Assembly: GCF_008693385.1 (NCBI RefSeq)
Contig: NZ_CP044065.1
Span: 186,001 to 250,000, forward strand
Source: Cupriavidus pauculus
GTDB lineage: Bacteria > Pseudomonadota > Gammaproteobacteria > Burkholderiales > Burkholderiaceae
Direction of reading: 5' to 3'
Length of the DNA: 64,000 nt
Shown: piece by piece, positions 1-9,022 of the stretch
Layout: every line of letters starts with the position of its first letter
How positions within the stretch are numbered: the first letter of the stretch is position 1
Program-made: the position numbers and the translations under genes
The notes under the pieces: generated by a model
Seen by the model: the letters and a program-made list of their open reading frames with translations, nothing else
What the model was told of the DNA's origin: nothing
Databases searched by the model: none

Positions 1-18
1 GTCAGATCAGGGTCAACA

Positions 19-1809
19 TTGAACGCGCTGCTCAACAAGTTACTGCCCCCGCCCGGGCCGCCGCTCGACACCGAGACGCGCGCAAAACTGCTGGCCACGG
101 TCCATCGCGTCTCCCCGACGGGGATCGGCGCTTCGCTCGTGCTGCCAGGCCTGACGGCCGCGACGTTCTGGCACGAGGCCCAGCACACGGCGCTGCTGGC
201 ATGGTGCGCGGTCATGCTGATCCTGACGGCCACGGTCGCGTGGTTCTACTTCGGCTACAAGCGCGATGGCGGCCGCATGAGCCGTTCCGCCCACACGCGC
301 AAGTGGTGGAACAACATGCGCGTGTACTCGTTCGTCACGGGGCTCACGTGGGGCAGCTCGGCGCTGCTGCATCTCTATACGGACTCGAGCGTGTTCTCGG
401 CGGTGCTCTATCTGCTGACACTCGGCGTGCTGGCCGGCGGTGCCACGTCGCAGTCGCCGGTCCCGTCGAACCTCGTCTTCGCGGGGGTGCCGATCCTCGT
501 GCCGAACGTGCTGCTCGCCGACTTCGCGTTCCCGGGGCACGGCGGCTATGTGCAGCTGTTGCTGATCGTCTACGCGCTGATGCTCGCGCGCCATGCGCTG
601 AACCTCCAGCACGCGCTCGTGCGCGCCATCCAGCTCGAGAGCGGCAGCCGCCGGCTGGCCAAGCAGTTCCAGGAAGAAAAGGAACGCGCGCTCCATGCCA
701 GCGAGGAGAAATCGCGCTTTCTCGCCGCGGCCAGCCATGACCTGCGGCAGCCCGTGCATGCGCTGGTCATGCTCGTGGAAGCGTTGCGCGCGCGCAACCA
801 GTCGAGCGCGCTGCACCCGCTCGTGGAGCAGGTCGCGGCGGGCACGCAGACCATCGACCTGCTGTTCCGCTCGCTGCTGGACCTCTCCAAGCTCGAGGGC
901 CGCAAGGTACTGCCCACGCTGGAGCCCTGCGACCTCAACGGGCTGATCCATGACGTGATGAGCCAGTTCGCGGCCGATGCGCGCGAGAGCGGCCTGTCGC
1001 TGAATCCGCGGGTTCCCGACGAGATCTACGCGATGGCCGAACCGGTGCTGCTGCGGCGCGCGCTGTTCAACCTCGTGCAGAACGCGCTGCGCTACACGAA
1101 GCGCGGCGGCATCCTCGTCACGGCCCGGCAACGCCGCAAGCATATTCGCCTCGAGGTGTGGGATACGGGCGCGGGCATCACCCCGGAGCATCTGCCCGAT
1201 ATCTTCTCGCCGTATTACCAGGTCCACAACCCGCAGCGCGATCCGTCGCAGGGGCTCGGCCTTGGCCTCGCGATCTTCAAGGAGTGCGTGCGGCTGATGC
1301 GCGGAACGTACGGCGTGCGGTCCGTGCCGGGCAAGGGATCGGTGTTCTGGTTCGCGCTCGCGCCGGCGCCGGCGGAATCCATCGCCAGCATCCGCGCGAT
1401 GCGCGCCAATGCGCGCGCCGAGGAAGCGAAGCCGGAGCCGATGCGCGGCACCGTGCTCGTGGTCGATGACGACAATCAGATCCGCAAGGCGTGGATCGCG
1501 CTGATGGAAGCGTGGGGTATCCGCGTGGCATGCGCCGCGCATGGCGCCGAGGCCGACAGCCTGTTCCGCAAGGGGTTGAAGCCGGACATCATCTTCTGCG
1601 ATCTGCGGCTTCCGGGCAGCGAGAATGGGCTGGACCTGCTCGAGCGCTGGCAGACCACGCAGCCGCAGGCGCGCAGTGCATTGCTCACGGGCGATCTGAA
1701 ATCCGACGCGCTCGTGGCGGCGGAAGAGGCGGGGTACTTCGTGTTGCCGAAACCGGTCGATCCGGCGGCATTGCGCATGCTGCTGCGCCGTTGGCTGCAT
1801 CCGGCCTGA
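19..1809 (+). CDS. Hybrid sensor histidine kinase with C-terminal receiver domain
   Basis: Membrane-bound sensor kinase of a two-component system; the signal is unknown. Residues 1 to about 190 hold several hydrophobic membrane segments with no recognisable periplasmic domain. A HisKA region follows with the phosphoacceptor in AASHDLRQP (His about 240), then an HATPase domain with N box (Asn about 355), WDTGAGI (Asp about 382) and GLGLGLAIF. The last 120 residues are a receiver domain with VVDDD and the phosphoacceptor in FCDLRLPG (Asp about 528). The listed start is a TTG close to the window edge and no in-frame stop precedes it, so the true start may lie outside the window. It converges on the NarL-type regulator at 1856-2515, a plausible partner. 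Confidence 0.88.
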   Translation: MNALLNKLLPPPGPPLDTETRAKLLATVHRVSPTGIGASLVLPGLTAATFWHEAQHTALLAWCAVMLILTATVAWFYFGYKRDGGRMSRSAHTRKWWNNMRVYSFVTGLTWGSSALLHLYTDSSVFSAVLYLLTLGVLAGGATSQSPVPSNLVFAGVPILVPNVLLADFAFPGHGGYVQLLLIVYALMLARHALNLQHALVRAIQLESGSRRLAKQFQEEKERALHASEEKSRFLAAASHDLRQPVHALVMLVEALRARNQSSALHPLVEQVAAGTQTIDLLFRSLLDLSKLEGRKVLPTLEPCDLNGLIHDVMSQFAADARESGLSLNPRVPDEIYAMAEPVLLRRALFNLVQNALRYTKRGGILVTARQRRKHIRLEVWDTGAGITPEHLPDIFSPYYQVHNPQRDPSQGLGLGLAIFKECVRLMRGTYGVRSVPGKGSVFWFALAPAPAESIASIRAMRANARAEEAKPEPMRGTVLVVDDDNQIRKAWIALMEAWGIRVACAAHGAEADSLFRKGLKPDIIFCDLRLPGSENGLDLLERWQTTQPQARSALLTGDLKSDALVAAEEAGYFVLPKPVDPAALRMLLRRWLHPA

Positions 1810-1846
1810 TTGGGCCTGATTGGGCCGGAGGGGGCCGGAGGGGGCC
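1807..1846. repeat. Two adjacent pairs of 10-bp tandem repeats at the kinase stop codon
   Basis: TGATTGGGCC occurs twice (1807-1816, 1817-1826) and is followed at once by GGAGGGGGCC twice (1827-1836, 1837-1846). The first unit begins with the kinase stop codon. The repeats fill the gap between the two convergent genes. Confidence 0.9.
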
Positions 1847-1855
1847 GGCGCCGTG

Positions 1856-2515
1856 TTACTGGCGCAGGCGGAAACGCTCCATGCGCGACATGACCTGCAT
1901 GCGCGTACGCACACCAAGGCGCTGCAGGATCGCGGACACGTGTTCCTTGACGGTGTTTTCGGTCAGGCCGAGCTTGCGCGCGATGACCTTGTTCGGCAGC
2001 CCTTCCAGCACCAGTGCGAGCACCGAGCCCTGACGCGGGGTCAGGCCCAGTTCCGCCGGCGTGACGGGGATGCCATGCGCGGGCCCGAACTGCTGCGAGC
2101 GGCCGCTGAGCGCTTCATCGGTCGGAAAACTCGTATCGCCGGCGAGCACCTTGCGGACCGCCGCGGTGAACGCGTTGGCATCGAGGTGCTTGCCGACGAA
2201 ACCGCACGCGGAGAGCGCGCGGGCACGGCCCACGATCTCGGGCGTGGCTTCCGCCGACATGAAAATAAATCGCGCGCCGGGGATCACGGTCTTGAACGTC
2301 TGCATGGCATCGAAGCCCGTGCCGTCGTTCAGCCAGATATCGAGCAGCACGATATCGGGACGCAATCCCTGTTGCAGCGAGTTGAGAGCCTCTTTGGCAC
2401 TGCCGGCCGCGTGAACCGCGACGTCCGGCATGACTTCCGCGAGAAACGCGGTCGTGCCTGATAGGGCCATAGGATGATCATCGACCACCAACAGAGTCGG
2501 TGCAGTGTTCGACAT
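1856..2515 (-). CDS. NarL/FixJ-type response regulator
   Basis: A 219-residue DNA-binding response regulator. Residues 1-120 form a receiver domain with VVDDH, the phosphoacceptor Asp59 in LLDIW and the conserved Lys109 in GFVGKH. Residues about 157-215 form a LuxR-type helix-turn-helix (LTPRQGSVLALVLEGLPNKVIARKLGL, shown here only to mark its start at LTPRQ, then TENTVKEHVSAIL). The length is typical of the family. It faces the hybrid kinase gene tail to tail. The kinase already has its own receiver, so phosphotransfer to this protein is inferred from position only. Its targets are not visible. Confidence 0.88.
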   Translation of the reverse strand: MSNTAPTLLVVDDHPMALSGTTAFLAEVMPDVAVHAAGSAKEALNSLQQGLRPDIVLLDIWLNDGTGFDAMQTFKTVIPGARFIFMSAEATPEIVGRARALSACGFVGKHLDANAFTAAVRKVLAGDTSFPTDEALSGRSQQFGPAHGIPVTPAELGLTPRQGSVLALVLEGLPNKVIARKLGLTENTVKEHVSAILQRLGVRTRMQVMSRMERFRLRQ

Positions 2516-2658
2516 GCGTATTCCCGTCTAATTTCCCAGCTCGTCCTTGTTGTCACCTCGCCTTGCCTAAGGGGGCGCGTGGACGTAACGGCCACTCTAA
2601 CAGAGCGAGTGAGGCGTCACAATCCATCCATCGCAGGTATTTTCAACAGGTCCGCCGT

Positions 2659-2687
2659 GGGAAATTGCCGATGCGTGCAAATTTCCC
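2659..2687. promoter_or_regulatory. Inverted repeat GGGAAATT / AATTTCCC upstream of purN
   Basis: Perfect 8-bp arms at 2659-2666 and 2680-2687 are separated by 13 bases, between the response regulator gene and purN. It is about 65 bases upstream of the purN start. It could be an operator for either divergent gene; no known consensus is matched with confidence. The rest of the 2516-2752 gap shows no gene. Confidence 0.45.
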
Positions 2688-2740
2688 GTGAATTAAGCAC
2701 CTAATACGCTCGCTTTGCGAGAGTTTAGGCTTTCGCTTGG

Positions 2741-2746
2741 TAGAAT
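2741..2746 (+). promoter_or_regulatory. Candidate -10 element of purN
   Basis: TAGAAT ends only six bases before the purN ATG. No Shine-Dalgarno motif is visible before that ATG. If this is the real -10, the transcript would be leaderless or nearly so. The -35 match is poor (TTGCGA at 2715-2720 gives a 20-base spacer). Confidence 0.35.
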
Positions 2747-2752
2747 TGCGCG

Positions 2753-3418
2753 ATGAAAAATATTGTGATCCTGATCTCGGGCCGTGGCACAAACATGGAA
2801 GCCATCGTCCGTGCCTGCGAATCCGAGCGCTGGCCTGCCCGGGTTGCGGCTATCCTGTCGAATCGCGCGGATGCCGCAGGCCTGCAGTTTGCCGCCGAGC
2901 ATGGTATCCCCACGATCGTTATCGACCATCAGCATTATCCCGACCGTGCCGCTTTCGATACGGCCATGCGCGACGCGATCGACGCATGTCAGCCGGATCT
3001 GGTAGTGCTGGCGGGCTTCATGCGCATTCTCACGCCGGCCTTCGTCGACCACTACGCGGGCCGCATGCTGAATATTCACCCGTCGCTGCTGCCGAGTTTT
3101 CCTGGCCTCAAGACGCATCGGCAGGCGCTCGATGCGGGCGTCAAGCTTCATGGCGCGACGGTGCATTTCGTGACTTCTGAACTCGATCATGGTCCGATCG
3201 TGATGCAGGGGGCACTCGACGTTCTGCCTGGCGACACACCCGAGTCGTTGGCCGAACGTCTGCTCGATTGCGAGCACATCATCTATCCGCGTGCCGTACG
3301 CTGGTTCATCGAGAACCGGCTGCGCGTGCAGGACGGCATCGTTCACGTTCACCCGGCCGAACCGCAGTGGTTCCTGGCCCTTTCAGCCAGCGCCGGCGTG
3401 GCAGGTATCTCATCATGA
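2753..3418 (+). CDS. purN: Phosphoribosylglycinamide formyltransferase 1
   Basis: Transfers a formyl group from 10-formyltetrahydrofolate to GAR, the third step of de novo purine synthesis, in the cytosol. The N-terminal ILISGRGTNMEAI loop binds the phosphoribosyl moiety. The catalytic triad is visible as Asn107 and His109 in MLNIHPSLLP and Asp145 in SELDHGPI, matching the family positions. At 221 residues it is slightly longer than the E. coli enzyme because of a C-terminal tail. The stop overlaps the next start (ATGA at 3415-3418), implying translational coupling with the rRNA methyltransferase. Confidence 0.96.
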   Translation: MKNIVILISGRGTNMEAIVRACESERWPARVAAILSNRADAAGLQFAAEHGIPTIVIDHQHYPDRAAFDTAMRDAIDACQPDLVVLAGFMRILTPAFVDHYAGRMLNIHPSLLPSFPGLKTHRQALDAGVKLHGATVHFVTSELDHGPIVMQGALDVLPGDTPESLAERLLDCEHIIYPRAVRWFIENRLRVQDGIVHVHPAEPQWFLALSASAGVAGISS

Positions 3419-4836
3419 CAATCAGTCGTAATCACGCAACACCCGAACAGAATCGACAGCGAAATCGCAGCAAGGGCAAGTCGAGCCCGATCCGAAAAGC
3501 GGGCGGCAAGCCCGATGCCAACGGTCCGCGCACCGGTACCGATGGCGCGTTCGCGCGCAGCAGCAGCGGCCTGCAGGCGTTTCATCTGCAGCACATCGAT
3601 CGTCTGCTCGGCAAGGTGCTGCTGTTCGCGCGTCCCGCGGACAGCGTGGTCAGCCATTACTTCCGCGAGAACAGCAAGCTCGGCCACCGCGAGCGCGGCA
3701 TCATCGCCGAGGCGATCTTCGCGGTGTTGCGCCGGCGCGTCGAATTCGGTCAGTTCGCCGAAAGCGGTACCGGTTCCGCCACGCGCCGCCTGGGCCTGCT
3801 GGGCCTCGCCGCCACGCTCGGCCGCGACGCGCTGACACCGTTCCTGTATCCCGACGAGGCCGAGTGGCTCGACCGCCTGACCACGATCGAGCGCGCGAGC
3901 CTCGCGCCGCGCGTGCGCGCGAACCTGCCCGAGTGGCTGTACGACGATCTGCTCGCCCGCCACGGCGAGGCCTTCACGGCCGCGCTCGGCGACGCCTGGC
4001 TGCGTCCGGCGCCGCTGGACCTGCGTGCCAATCTGGCCAAGGTGTCGCGCGAACAGGCCATCGAGGAGCTCGAGGCCGCCGGTATCGGCGCCGCGCCCAC
4101 GCCGATGGCGCCGGCCGGCATCCGCCTCGCGGGCAAGCCCGCGCTGAACCAGTTGCCGCTGTTCATCAATGGCGGCGTCGAAGTGCAGGACGAAGGCAGC
4201 CAGCTGCTGTGCAACCTGGTGGCACCGAAGCGCGGCGAGATGGTTGTCGACTTCTGCGCGGGCGCGGGCGGCAAGACGCTCGCGCTGGGCGTGGCGATGC
4301 GCTCGACGGGCCGTCTGTACGCATTCGACGTCTCCGAAAAGCGTCTGGCCAACCTGAAGCCGCGTCTCGCGCGCAGCGGGCTGTCCAACGTGCATCCGGT
4401 GCTGATCGACTCCGAGCGCGACGCCAAGGTCAAGCGCCTGGCGGGCAAGATCGATCGCGTACTCGTGGATGCGCCATGCAGCGGCCTCGGCACCCTGCGC
4501 CGCAATCCCGACCTCAAGTGGCGCCAGACGCCCGAGTCGGTCGTCGAGCTGACCGAGAAGCAGCGCGCGATCCTCGACTCCGCCGCGCGTCTGGTGAAGG
4601 GCGGCGGCCGCATCGTCTACGCCACCTGCAGCGTGCTCGAGGCCGAGAACGAAGCTATCGTGCGCGATTTTCTGGCAACGCACGACAATTTCCGCCTGGT
4701 CCCCGTGCAGGAAGTGTTTGCCGAGCAGAAGATCGAAGTCCCCTCGTTGCCGGCCGATAGCGGCATGTTGGCGCTATTTCCGCATATCCACCAGACCGAC
4801 GGCTTCTTCGCCGCGGTGCTCGAACGGACGCGCTGA
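3415..4836 (+). CDS. RsmB/NOP2-family RNA m5C methyltransferase
   Basis: SAM-dependent cytosine-5 RNA methyltransferase (Fmu/Sun/NOL1 family), 473 residues. The start chosen at 3415 overlaps the purN stop; the frame is open further upstream but that part lies within purN. A basic, low-complexity N-terminus of about 50 residues precedes an NusB-like helical region. The Rossmann fold has DFCAGAGGKTLALG (about 279-292). The two cysteines of the family are present: Cys355 in VDAPCSGLGTLRRN and Cys405 in YATCSVLEAEN. The likely target is 16S rRNA C967 if it is true RsmB, but a second RsmB-like paralogue is common in this group, so the substrate is uncertain. Confidence 0.88.
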   Translation: MTISRNHATPEQNRQRNRSKGKSSPIRKAGGKPDANGPRTGTDGAFARSSSGLQAFHLQHIDRLLGKVLLFARPADSVVSHYFRENSKLGHRERGIIAEAIFAVLRRRVEFGQFAESGTGSATRRLGLLGLAATLGRDALTPFLYPDEAEWLDRLTTIERASLAPRVRANLPEWLYDDLLARHGEAFTAALGDAWLRPAPLDLRANLAKVSREQAIEELEAAGIGAAPTPMAPAGIRLAGKPALNQLPLFINGGVEVQDEGSQLLCNLVAPKRGEMVVDFCAGAGGKTLALGVAMRSTGRLYAFDVSEKRLANLKPRLARSGLSNVHPVLIDSERDAKVKRLAGKIDRVLVDAPCSGLGTLRRNPDLKWRQTPESVVELTEKQRAILDSAARLVKGGGRIVYATCSVLEAENEAIVRDFLATHDNFRLVPVQEVFAEQKIEVPSLPADSGMLALFPHIHQTDGFFAAVLERTR

Positions 4837-6260
4837 TGCCCGAGGCGGCAAGCGCAGTGGATGCGGCGGGTCCGGCGGGTGCGGTGAGCGGGTCTCCCGC
4901 CACGCGTCCTCCGTTCGGGAGGATGCTCGATGACCTGATCCGCGATGCCGGCGGGCAGGCGTTCTTCTGGCAGATCGCGGTGCTGGCGGGCTGCCTCGTG
5001 GTCGCGTGGTTCCTCGCGCGCCATGTCGTGAAACGGCTCGACGCGCGCTATGCCACCTCGAGCTTCGCGCTGCGCTTTGCCGCCGCCAGCCTCGAGCGGG
5101 CCATGTTCCCGCTGTTCGGCTGGCTGCTGGTGATGGTCGCGCGCTACGCGCTGGTCCCGCTGGGTTCGGTCAGCGTGCTGCGGCTCGCGCTGGTGCCGCT
5201 GTTCGGCATCACGTTCCTGTATTTCGCGTTCTACATCCTCCGGCGCGTCATGTCGGGCGACGGCCAGCTGCAGGGCATGCTCGTGCTCGTCGAGAAGGTG
5301 CTGACGACCCTCGTGTGGCTCGGCATGGGCCTGTATGTGATGGGGCTGCTGTGGGACGTCATCGGCTGGATGCAGGACGTACGCTTCTCCGTAGGCGGCA
5401 AGCAGGACGTGAGCCTCGCGAGCACGCTGCTCGGCGCGATCTGGATCCTGCTGACCGTGCTGGTGGCCATGTGGTTCGGCTCGTGGCTCGAAGACCGGCT
5501 GATGCGCGCACCGAGCCTCGATACCAACCTCAAGGTCGTGCTCACGCGCATCGCCAAGGCATTGCTGCTGGTCGTGGCGCTGCTGCTGAGCCTGTCGCTC
5601 GTGGGTATCGACCTGACCGTGCTGTCGGTATTCGGCGGCGCGCTCGGGGTGGGTCTGGGCCTGGGTTTGCAGAAGATCGCGAGCAACTACATCTCGGGAT
5701 TCATCATCCTGCTCGACCGCTCGGTCAAGCTCGGCGACCAGATCACGGTGGACAAGTACACGGGTATCGTGGCCCAGATCCGCACGCGCTACACCGTGGT
5801 GCGAAACGGGGACGGGGAAACGCTGGTGCCGAACGAGCAACTCGTGGCCCAGTCCGTCCAGAATCACTCGTTCTCGAATACCAATGTGCGCGTGGCGACA
5901 CGTGTGCAGGCCGACTACGCCGCCGATCCCGACACCGTGATCGCGCTACTCGAGGCCTGTGTGCGCGATCTGCCACGCGTGCTCCCCGAACCGAAGCCGA
6001 CCGGGTTTCTGGTCGCGTTCGCAGAAAGCGGCATCGAGTACGAAATTGCCGTCAACATCGCCGATCCCGAGAAGGGCAAGCTCGGCGTGCAATCGGCGAT
6101 GAACCGCGCGATCTGGCGCACGTTCAAGGCAAACGGCATTTCCATCCCGTATCCGCAGCGCGAGATTCGTGCGACGTCGGGGTCACTCGCGGAACAAACG
6201 CCTCAGGCGCCTCTCCAAGTCGGGGAAAAAGCGGATGTTCCACCCGCGCCGATCCGGTAG
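4836..6260 (+). CDS. MscS-family mechanosensitive ion channel
   Basis: Inner-membrane channel expected to relieve hypo-osmotic pressure. It has 474 residues. About five membrane segments (from residue 45 on) precede the glycine- and alanine-rich pore helix around residues 255-290, which contains GVGLGLGLQKIASNYISG. The cytoplasmic beta domain follows (LLDRSVKLGDQI, then VVRNGDGETLVPNEQL). The ATG overlaps the stop of the methyltransferase gene (TGATG), so it is probably co-translated. The longer N-terminus compared with the 286-residue MscS places it among the larger MscS-like proteins such as YbdG. Confidence 0.9.
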   Translation: MPEAASAVDAAGPAGAVSGSPATRPPFGRMLDDLIRDAGGQAFFWQIAVLAGCLVVAWFLARHVVKRLDARYATSSFALRFAAASLERAMFPLFGWLLVMVARYALVPLGSVSVLRLALVPLFGITFLYFAFYILRRVMSGDGQLQGMLVLVEKVLTTLVWLGMGLYVMGLLWDVIGWMQDVRFSVGGKQDVSLASTLLGAIWILLTVLVAMWFGSWLEDRLMRAPSLDTNLKVVLTRIAKALLLVVALLLSLSLVGIDLTVLSVFGGALGVGLGLGLQKIASNYISGFIILLDRSVKLGDQITVDKYTGIVAQIRTRYTVVRNGDGETLVPNEQLVAQSVQNHSFSNTNVRVATRVQADYAADPDTVIALLEACVRDLPRVLPEPKPTGFLVAFAESGIEYEIAVNIADPEKGKLGVQSAMNRAIWRTFKANGISIPYPQREIRATSGSLAEQTPQAPLQVGEKADVPPAPIR

Positions 6261-6277
6261 AATGAGGGGTTGTCGCG

Positions 6278-6317
6278 GGCAGGATTTCCAGGCAGGAATT
6301 TCCAGGCAGGAACTTCC
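6278..6317. repeat. Three tandem copies of a 13-14 bp unit
   Basis: GGCAGGATTTCCA (6278-6290), GGCAGGAATTTCCA (6291-6304) and GGCAGGAACTTCC (6305-6317) follow one another directly, just downstream of the MscS-like gene. The gap 6261-6525 contains no gene. Confidence 0.9.
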
Positions 6318-6328
6318 GCGCCCCACAC

Positions 6329-6353
6329 CATACAGACACATACAGACATACAG
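6329..6353. repeat. CATACAGA short repeat, three copies
   Basis: CATACAGA at 6329-6336 and 6339-6346 and CATACAG at 6347-6353, immediately after the preceding tandem repeat and upstream of the desaturase gene. Confidence 0.85.
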
Positions 6354-6525
6354 CCGCCAGATTGCAGCGGCTCGTACCGCGAACCGCCCGGGCCCCGATG
6401 TGCCGCCGGGCGCGTCGAGATAGCTATCGCAATCGATGATTCTTTCGCAGACGTTTTGCTGCGCACTGAGTGGGCTGGCACGACCCGTGCTGGGCTACAG
6501 ACCTGTTTAATCGACGGAGAACAGT

Positions 6526-7716
6526 TTGTTCGACACAATTCTTGACTGGGCCGCCAACGGCCTTGCCAACTGGTCCTGGTGGGAGATCACCCTCTTCACG
6601 CTCGTGGTGACCCATATCACCATCGCGGGCGTCACGATCTTCCTGCACCGCTGCATGGCGCACCGGTCGCTGGACCTGCATCCCATCGCCCAGCATTTCT
6701 TCCGGTTCTGGCTGTGGCTGACCACGGGCATGGTGACGAAGGAATGGACCGCCATTCACCGCAAGCACCACGCCAAGTGCGAGACCGAAGACGATCCGCA
6801 CAGCCCGCAGACGCGCGGTATCCGCAAGGTGCTGATGGAAGGCGCCGAGCTCTATCGCGAGGAAGCCAAGAACAAGGAAACCATCGCCAAGTTCGGCCAT
6901 GGCACGCCCGACGACTGGATCGAGCGCAATGTGTACTCGCGCTTCGGCTGGCAGGGCGTGGGCCTGATGCTGATCATCGATCTCGCGCTGTTCGGCGTGA
7001 TCGGCATGACCGTGTGGGCCGTGCAGATGCTCTGGATCCCGATCCACGCGGCCGGCATCATCAACGGTCTCGGCCACTGGTGGGGGTATCGCAATTACGA
7101 TTGCGAGGACGCTTCGACCAACGTGTCGCCGTGGGGCATCATCATCGGCGGCGAAGAGCTGCACAACAACCACCACACCTATCCGACGTCGGCCAAGTTC
7201 TCCATCAAGTGGTACGAGTTCGATGTGGGCTGGTGGTATATCCGCGGCATGCAGGCGGTGGGTCTGGCCAAGGTCAAGAAGATCCCGCCCAAGGCACGTC
7301 TCGTCGAGGCACGCCCGGTCGATCACAACACGCTGGAGGCGATCATCGCCAACCGCTACGACGTGATGGCCCGCTACGCCAAGGCCGTGAAGGGCGCGTT
7401 CCGTCAGGAACTGGACAAGCTCAAGGAAGGCCGCGTGGCCGAGTACAGCAACCTGAAGCCCGCGCGCAAGTGGTTCCACCGCGAGGAAACCAAGCTTGCG
7501 GCGACGCAGCGCCAGCAGCTGGCCAGCATCGTCGAGCAGCACAAGGCGCTGCACACGTTCGTGGAAATGCGCCGCGAACTGGCCGTGATCTGGGGCCGCT
7601 CGAACATGACGCGCGAGCAGCTGCTGCAGGCACTGCAGGCCTGGTGCCACCGCGCCGAGGCCAGCGGCATCGAAGCGCTGCAGGACTTTTCGCTGCGCCT
7701 GCGCCGGTACGCCTGA
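6526..7716 (+). CDS. Membrane fatty acyl desaturase (delta-9 type)
   Basis: Di-iron desaturase that would introduce a cis double bond into saturated acyl chains in the membrane. Three histidine boxes are present: HRCMAH (41-46), HRKHH (78-82) and HNNHH (213-217). Four membrane spans surround them. The start is TTG, preceded at good distance by GGAGA (6516-6520); no ATG fits the conserved N-terminus. A highly charged helical C-terminal tail of about 130 residues lies after the catalytic domain. It is a monocistronic unit closed by a strong terminator. Confidence 0.92.
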   Translation: MFDTILDWAANGLANWSWWEITLFTLVVTHITIAGVTIFLHRCMAHRSLDLHPIAQHFFRFWLWLTTGMVTKEWTAIHRKHHAKCETEDDPHSPQTRGIRKVLMEGAELYREEAKNKETIAKFGHGTPDDWIERNVYSRFGWQGVGLMLIIDLALFGVIGMTVWAVQMLWIPIHAAGIINGLGHWWGYRNYDCEDASTNVSPWGIIIGGEELHNNHHTYPTSAKFSIKWYEFDVGWWYIRGMQAVGLAKVKKIPPKARLVEARPVDHNTLEAIIANRYDVMARYAKAVKGAFRQELDKLKEGRVAEYSNLKPARKWFHREETKLAATQRQQLASIVEQHKALHTFVEMRRELAVIWGRSNMTREQLLQALQAWCHRAEASGIEALQDFSLRLRRYA

Positions 7717-7754
7717 TACAATCGGCCGCAACCCTGAGTCGGTTGCACCCAGAA

Positions 7755-7780
7755 GCCCCGCACCTCGCGGGGCTTTTTTT
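7755..7780 (+). terminator. Rho-independent terminator after the desaturase gene
   Basis: Stem GCCCCGC (7755-7761) and GCGGGGC (7767-7773) with a 5-base loop, followed by seven T residues. Confidence 0.93.
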
Positions 7781-7858
7781 CGTTTTACACTCTTGCCGTG
7801 TTCGATAGATGGCGCCGCATGCACGGCGCCGTGCGGTCGGCAGAGGAGTACCGCAGAC

Positions 7859-9022
7859 ATGACCCCACAAACGACTTCCCAAGCGCTCAAGACCGTCGAG
7901 TTCGAGAAACCGATCCTGACCGATGACGACAGCGCCGGCACGAGCTGCGTCGCGCATGCCTGGGCCAAGGTGCCCCCGGTGCTGTCGCAGGACGAGCGCG
8001 CCGCGCTCAAGGACCGTATTCGCCGCCTGCTGAAGGCGCGCAACGCGGTACTCGTGGCGCACTACTACGTCGATGCCGATCTGCAGGATCTGGCCGAGGA
8101 AACGGGCGGCTGCGTGTCCGATTCGCTCGAGATGGCACGCTTCGGGCGCGAGCACCCCGCGACCACGCTCGTGGTGGCCGGCGTGCGCTTCATGGGCGAG
8201 ACCGCCAAGATCCTGAGCCCCGAGAAGACCATCCTGATGCCGGACCTCGATGCGACCTGTTCGCTCGACCTGGGCTGTCCGGCCGACGATTTCGCGGCAT
8301 TCTGCGATGCGCATCCCGACCGCACGGTGGTCGTCTATGCGAACACCAGCGCGGCCGTGAAGGCGCGGGCGGACTGGATGGTGACCTCGAGCATCGGGCT
8401 CAAGATCGTAGAGCATCTGCATGCGCGCGGCGAGAAGATCCTGTGGGCACCGGACAAGCACCTCGGCGGCTTCATCCAGAAGCAGACGGGCGCGGATATG
8501 CTGCTGTGGCAGGGCTCGTGCCTCGTGCACGACGAGTTCAAGGGCATCGAACTCGATCTGCTGCGCAAGGAGCATCCGAACGCGAAGATCCTCGTGCATC
8601 CCGAATCGCCGGCCAACGTGGTGGCGCTCGCGGACGTGGTCGGCTCGACGACGCAGCTGATCACCGCCGCGCAGCAGCTCGACGCGAAGGAGTTCATCGT
8701 GGCGACCGACAACGGCATCCTGCACAAGATGCGGATGGCGGCGCCGGGCAAGCACTTCATCGAGGCGCCGACCGCCGGCAACAGCGCGACGTGCAAGAGC
8801 TGCGCGCATTGCCCGTGGATGGCGATGAACGCGCTCTCGAACCTCGCCGAGGTGCTCGAGAAGGGTCACAACGAGATTCACGTCGATCCCGAGATCGGCC
8901 GCCAGGCCTATACGTGTATCGACCGCATGCTCGATTTCGCCGCGAAGCAGAAGGCGAACGTGCGCCCATCGTCCGATCTCGCGCGCGAGTCGCAGCTGTT
9001 CCAGGGAGTGGGTCCGGCATGA
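7859..9022 (+). CDS. nadA: Quinolinate synthase
   Basis: Condenses iminoaspartate with dihydroxyacetone phosphate to quinolinate, in the second step of de novo NAD synthesis. It is an oxygen-sensitive [4Fe-4S] enzyme of 387 residues. The N-terminal domain has [14 protein letters not shown]. Cysteines fitting the three cluster ligands occur in [24 protein letters not shown] and [10 protein letters not shown]. The start at 7859 was chosen for its GAGGAG ribosome binding site; the frame is open a little further upstream. The stop overlaps nadC (ATGA). Confidence 0.96.
   Translation: MTPQTTSQALKTVEFEKPILTDDDSAGTSCVAHAWAKVPPVLSQDERAALKDRIRRLLKARNAVLVAHYYVDADLQDLAEETGGCVSDSLEMARFGREHPATTLVVAGVRFMGETAKILSPEKTILMPDLDATCSLDLGCPADDFAAFCDAHPDRTVVVYANTSAAVKARADWMVTSSIGLKIVEHLHARGEKILWAPDKHLGGFIQKQTGADMLLWQGSCLVHDEFKGIELDLLRKEHPNAKILVHPESPANVVALADVVGSTTQLITAAQQLDAKEFIVATDNGILHKMRMAAPGKHFIEAPTAGNSATCKSCAHCPWMAMNALSNLAEVLEKGHNEIHVDPEIGRQAYTCIDRMLDFAAKQKANVRPSSDLARESQLFQGVGPA

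Noticed and set aside
40..1917. 625-codon antisense open frame over the histidine kinase gene
   Set aside because: No homology-like motifs; the kinase motifs on the plus strand are complete.
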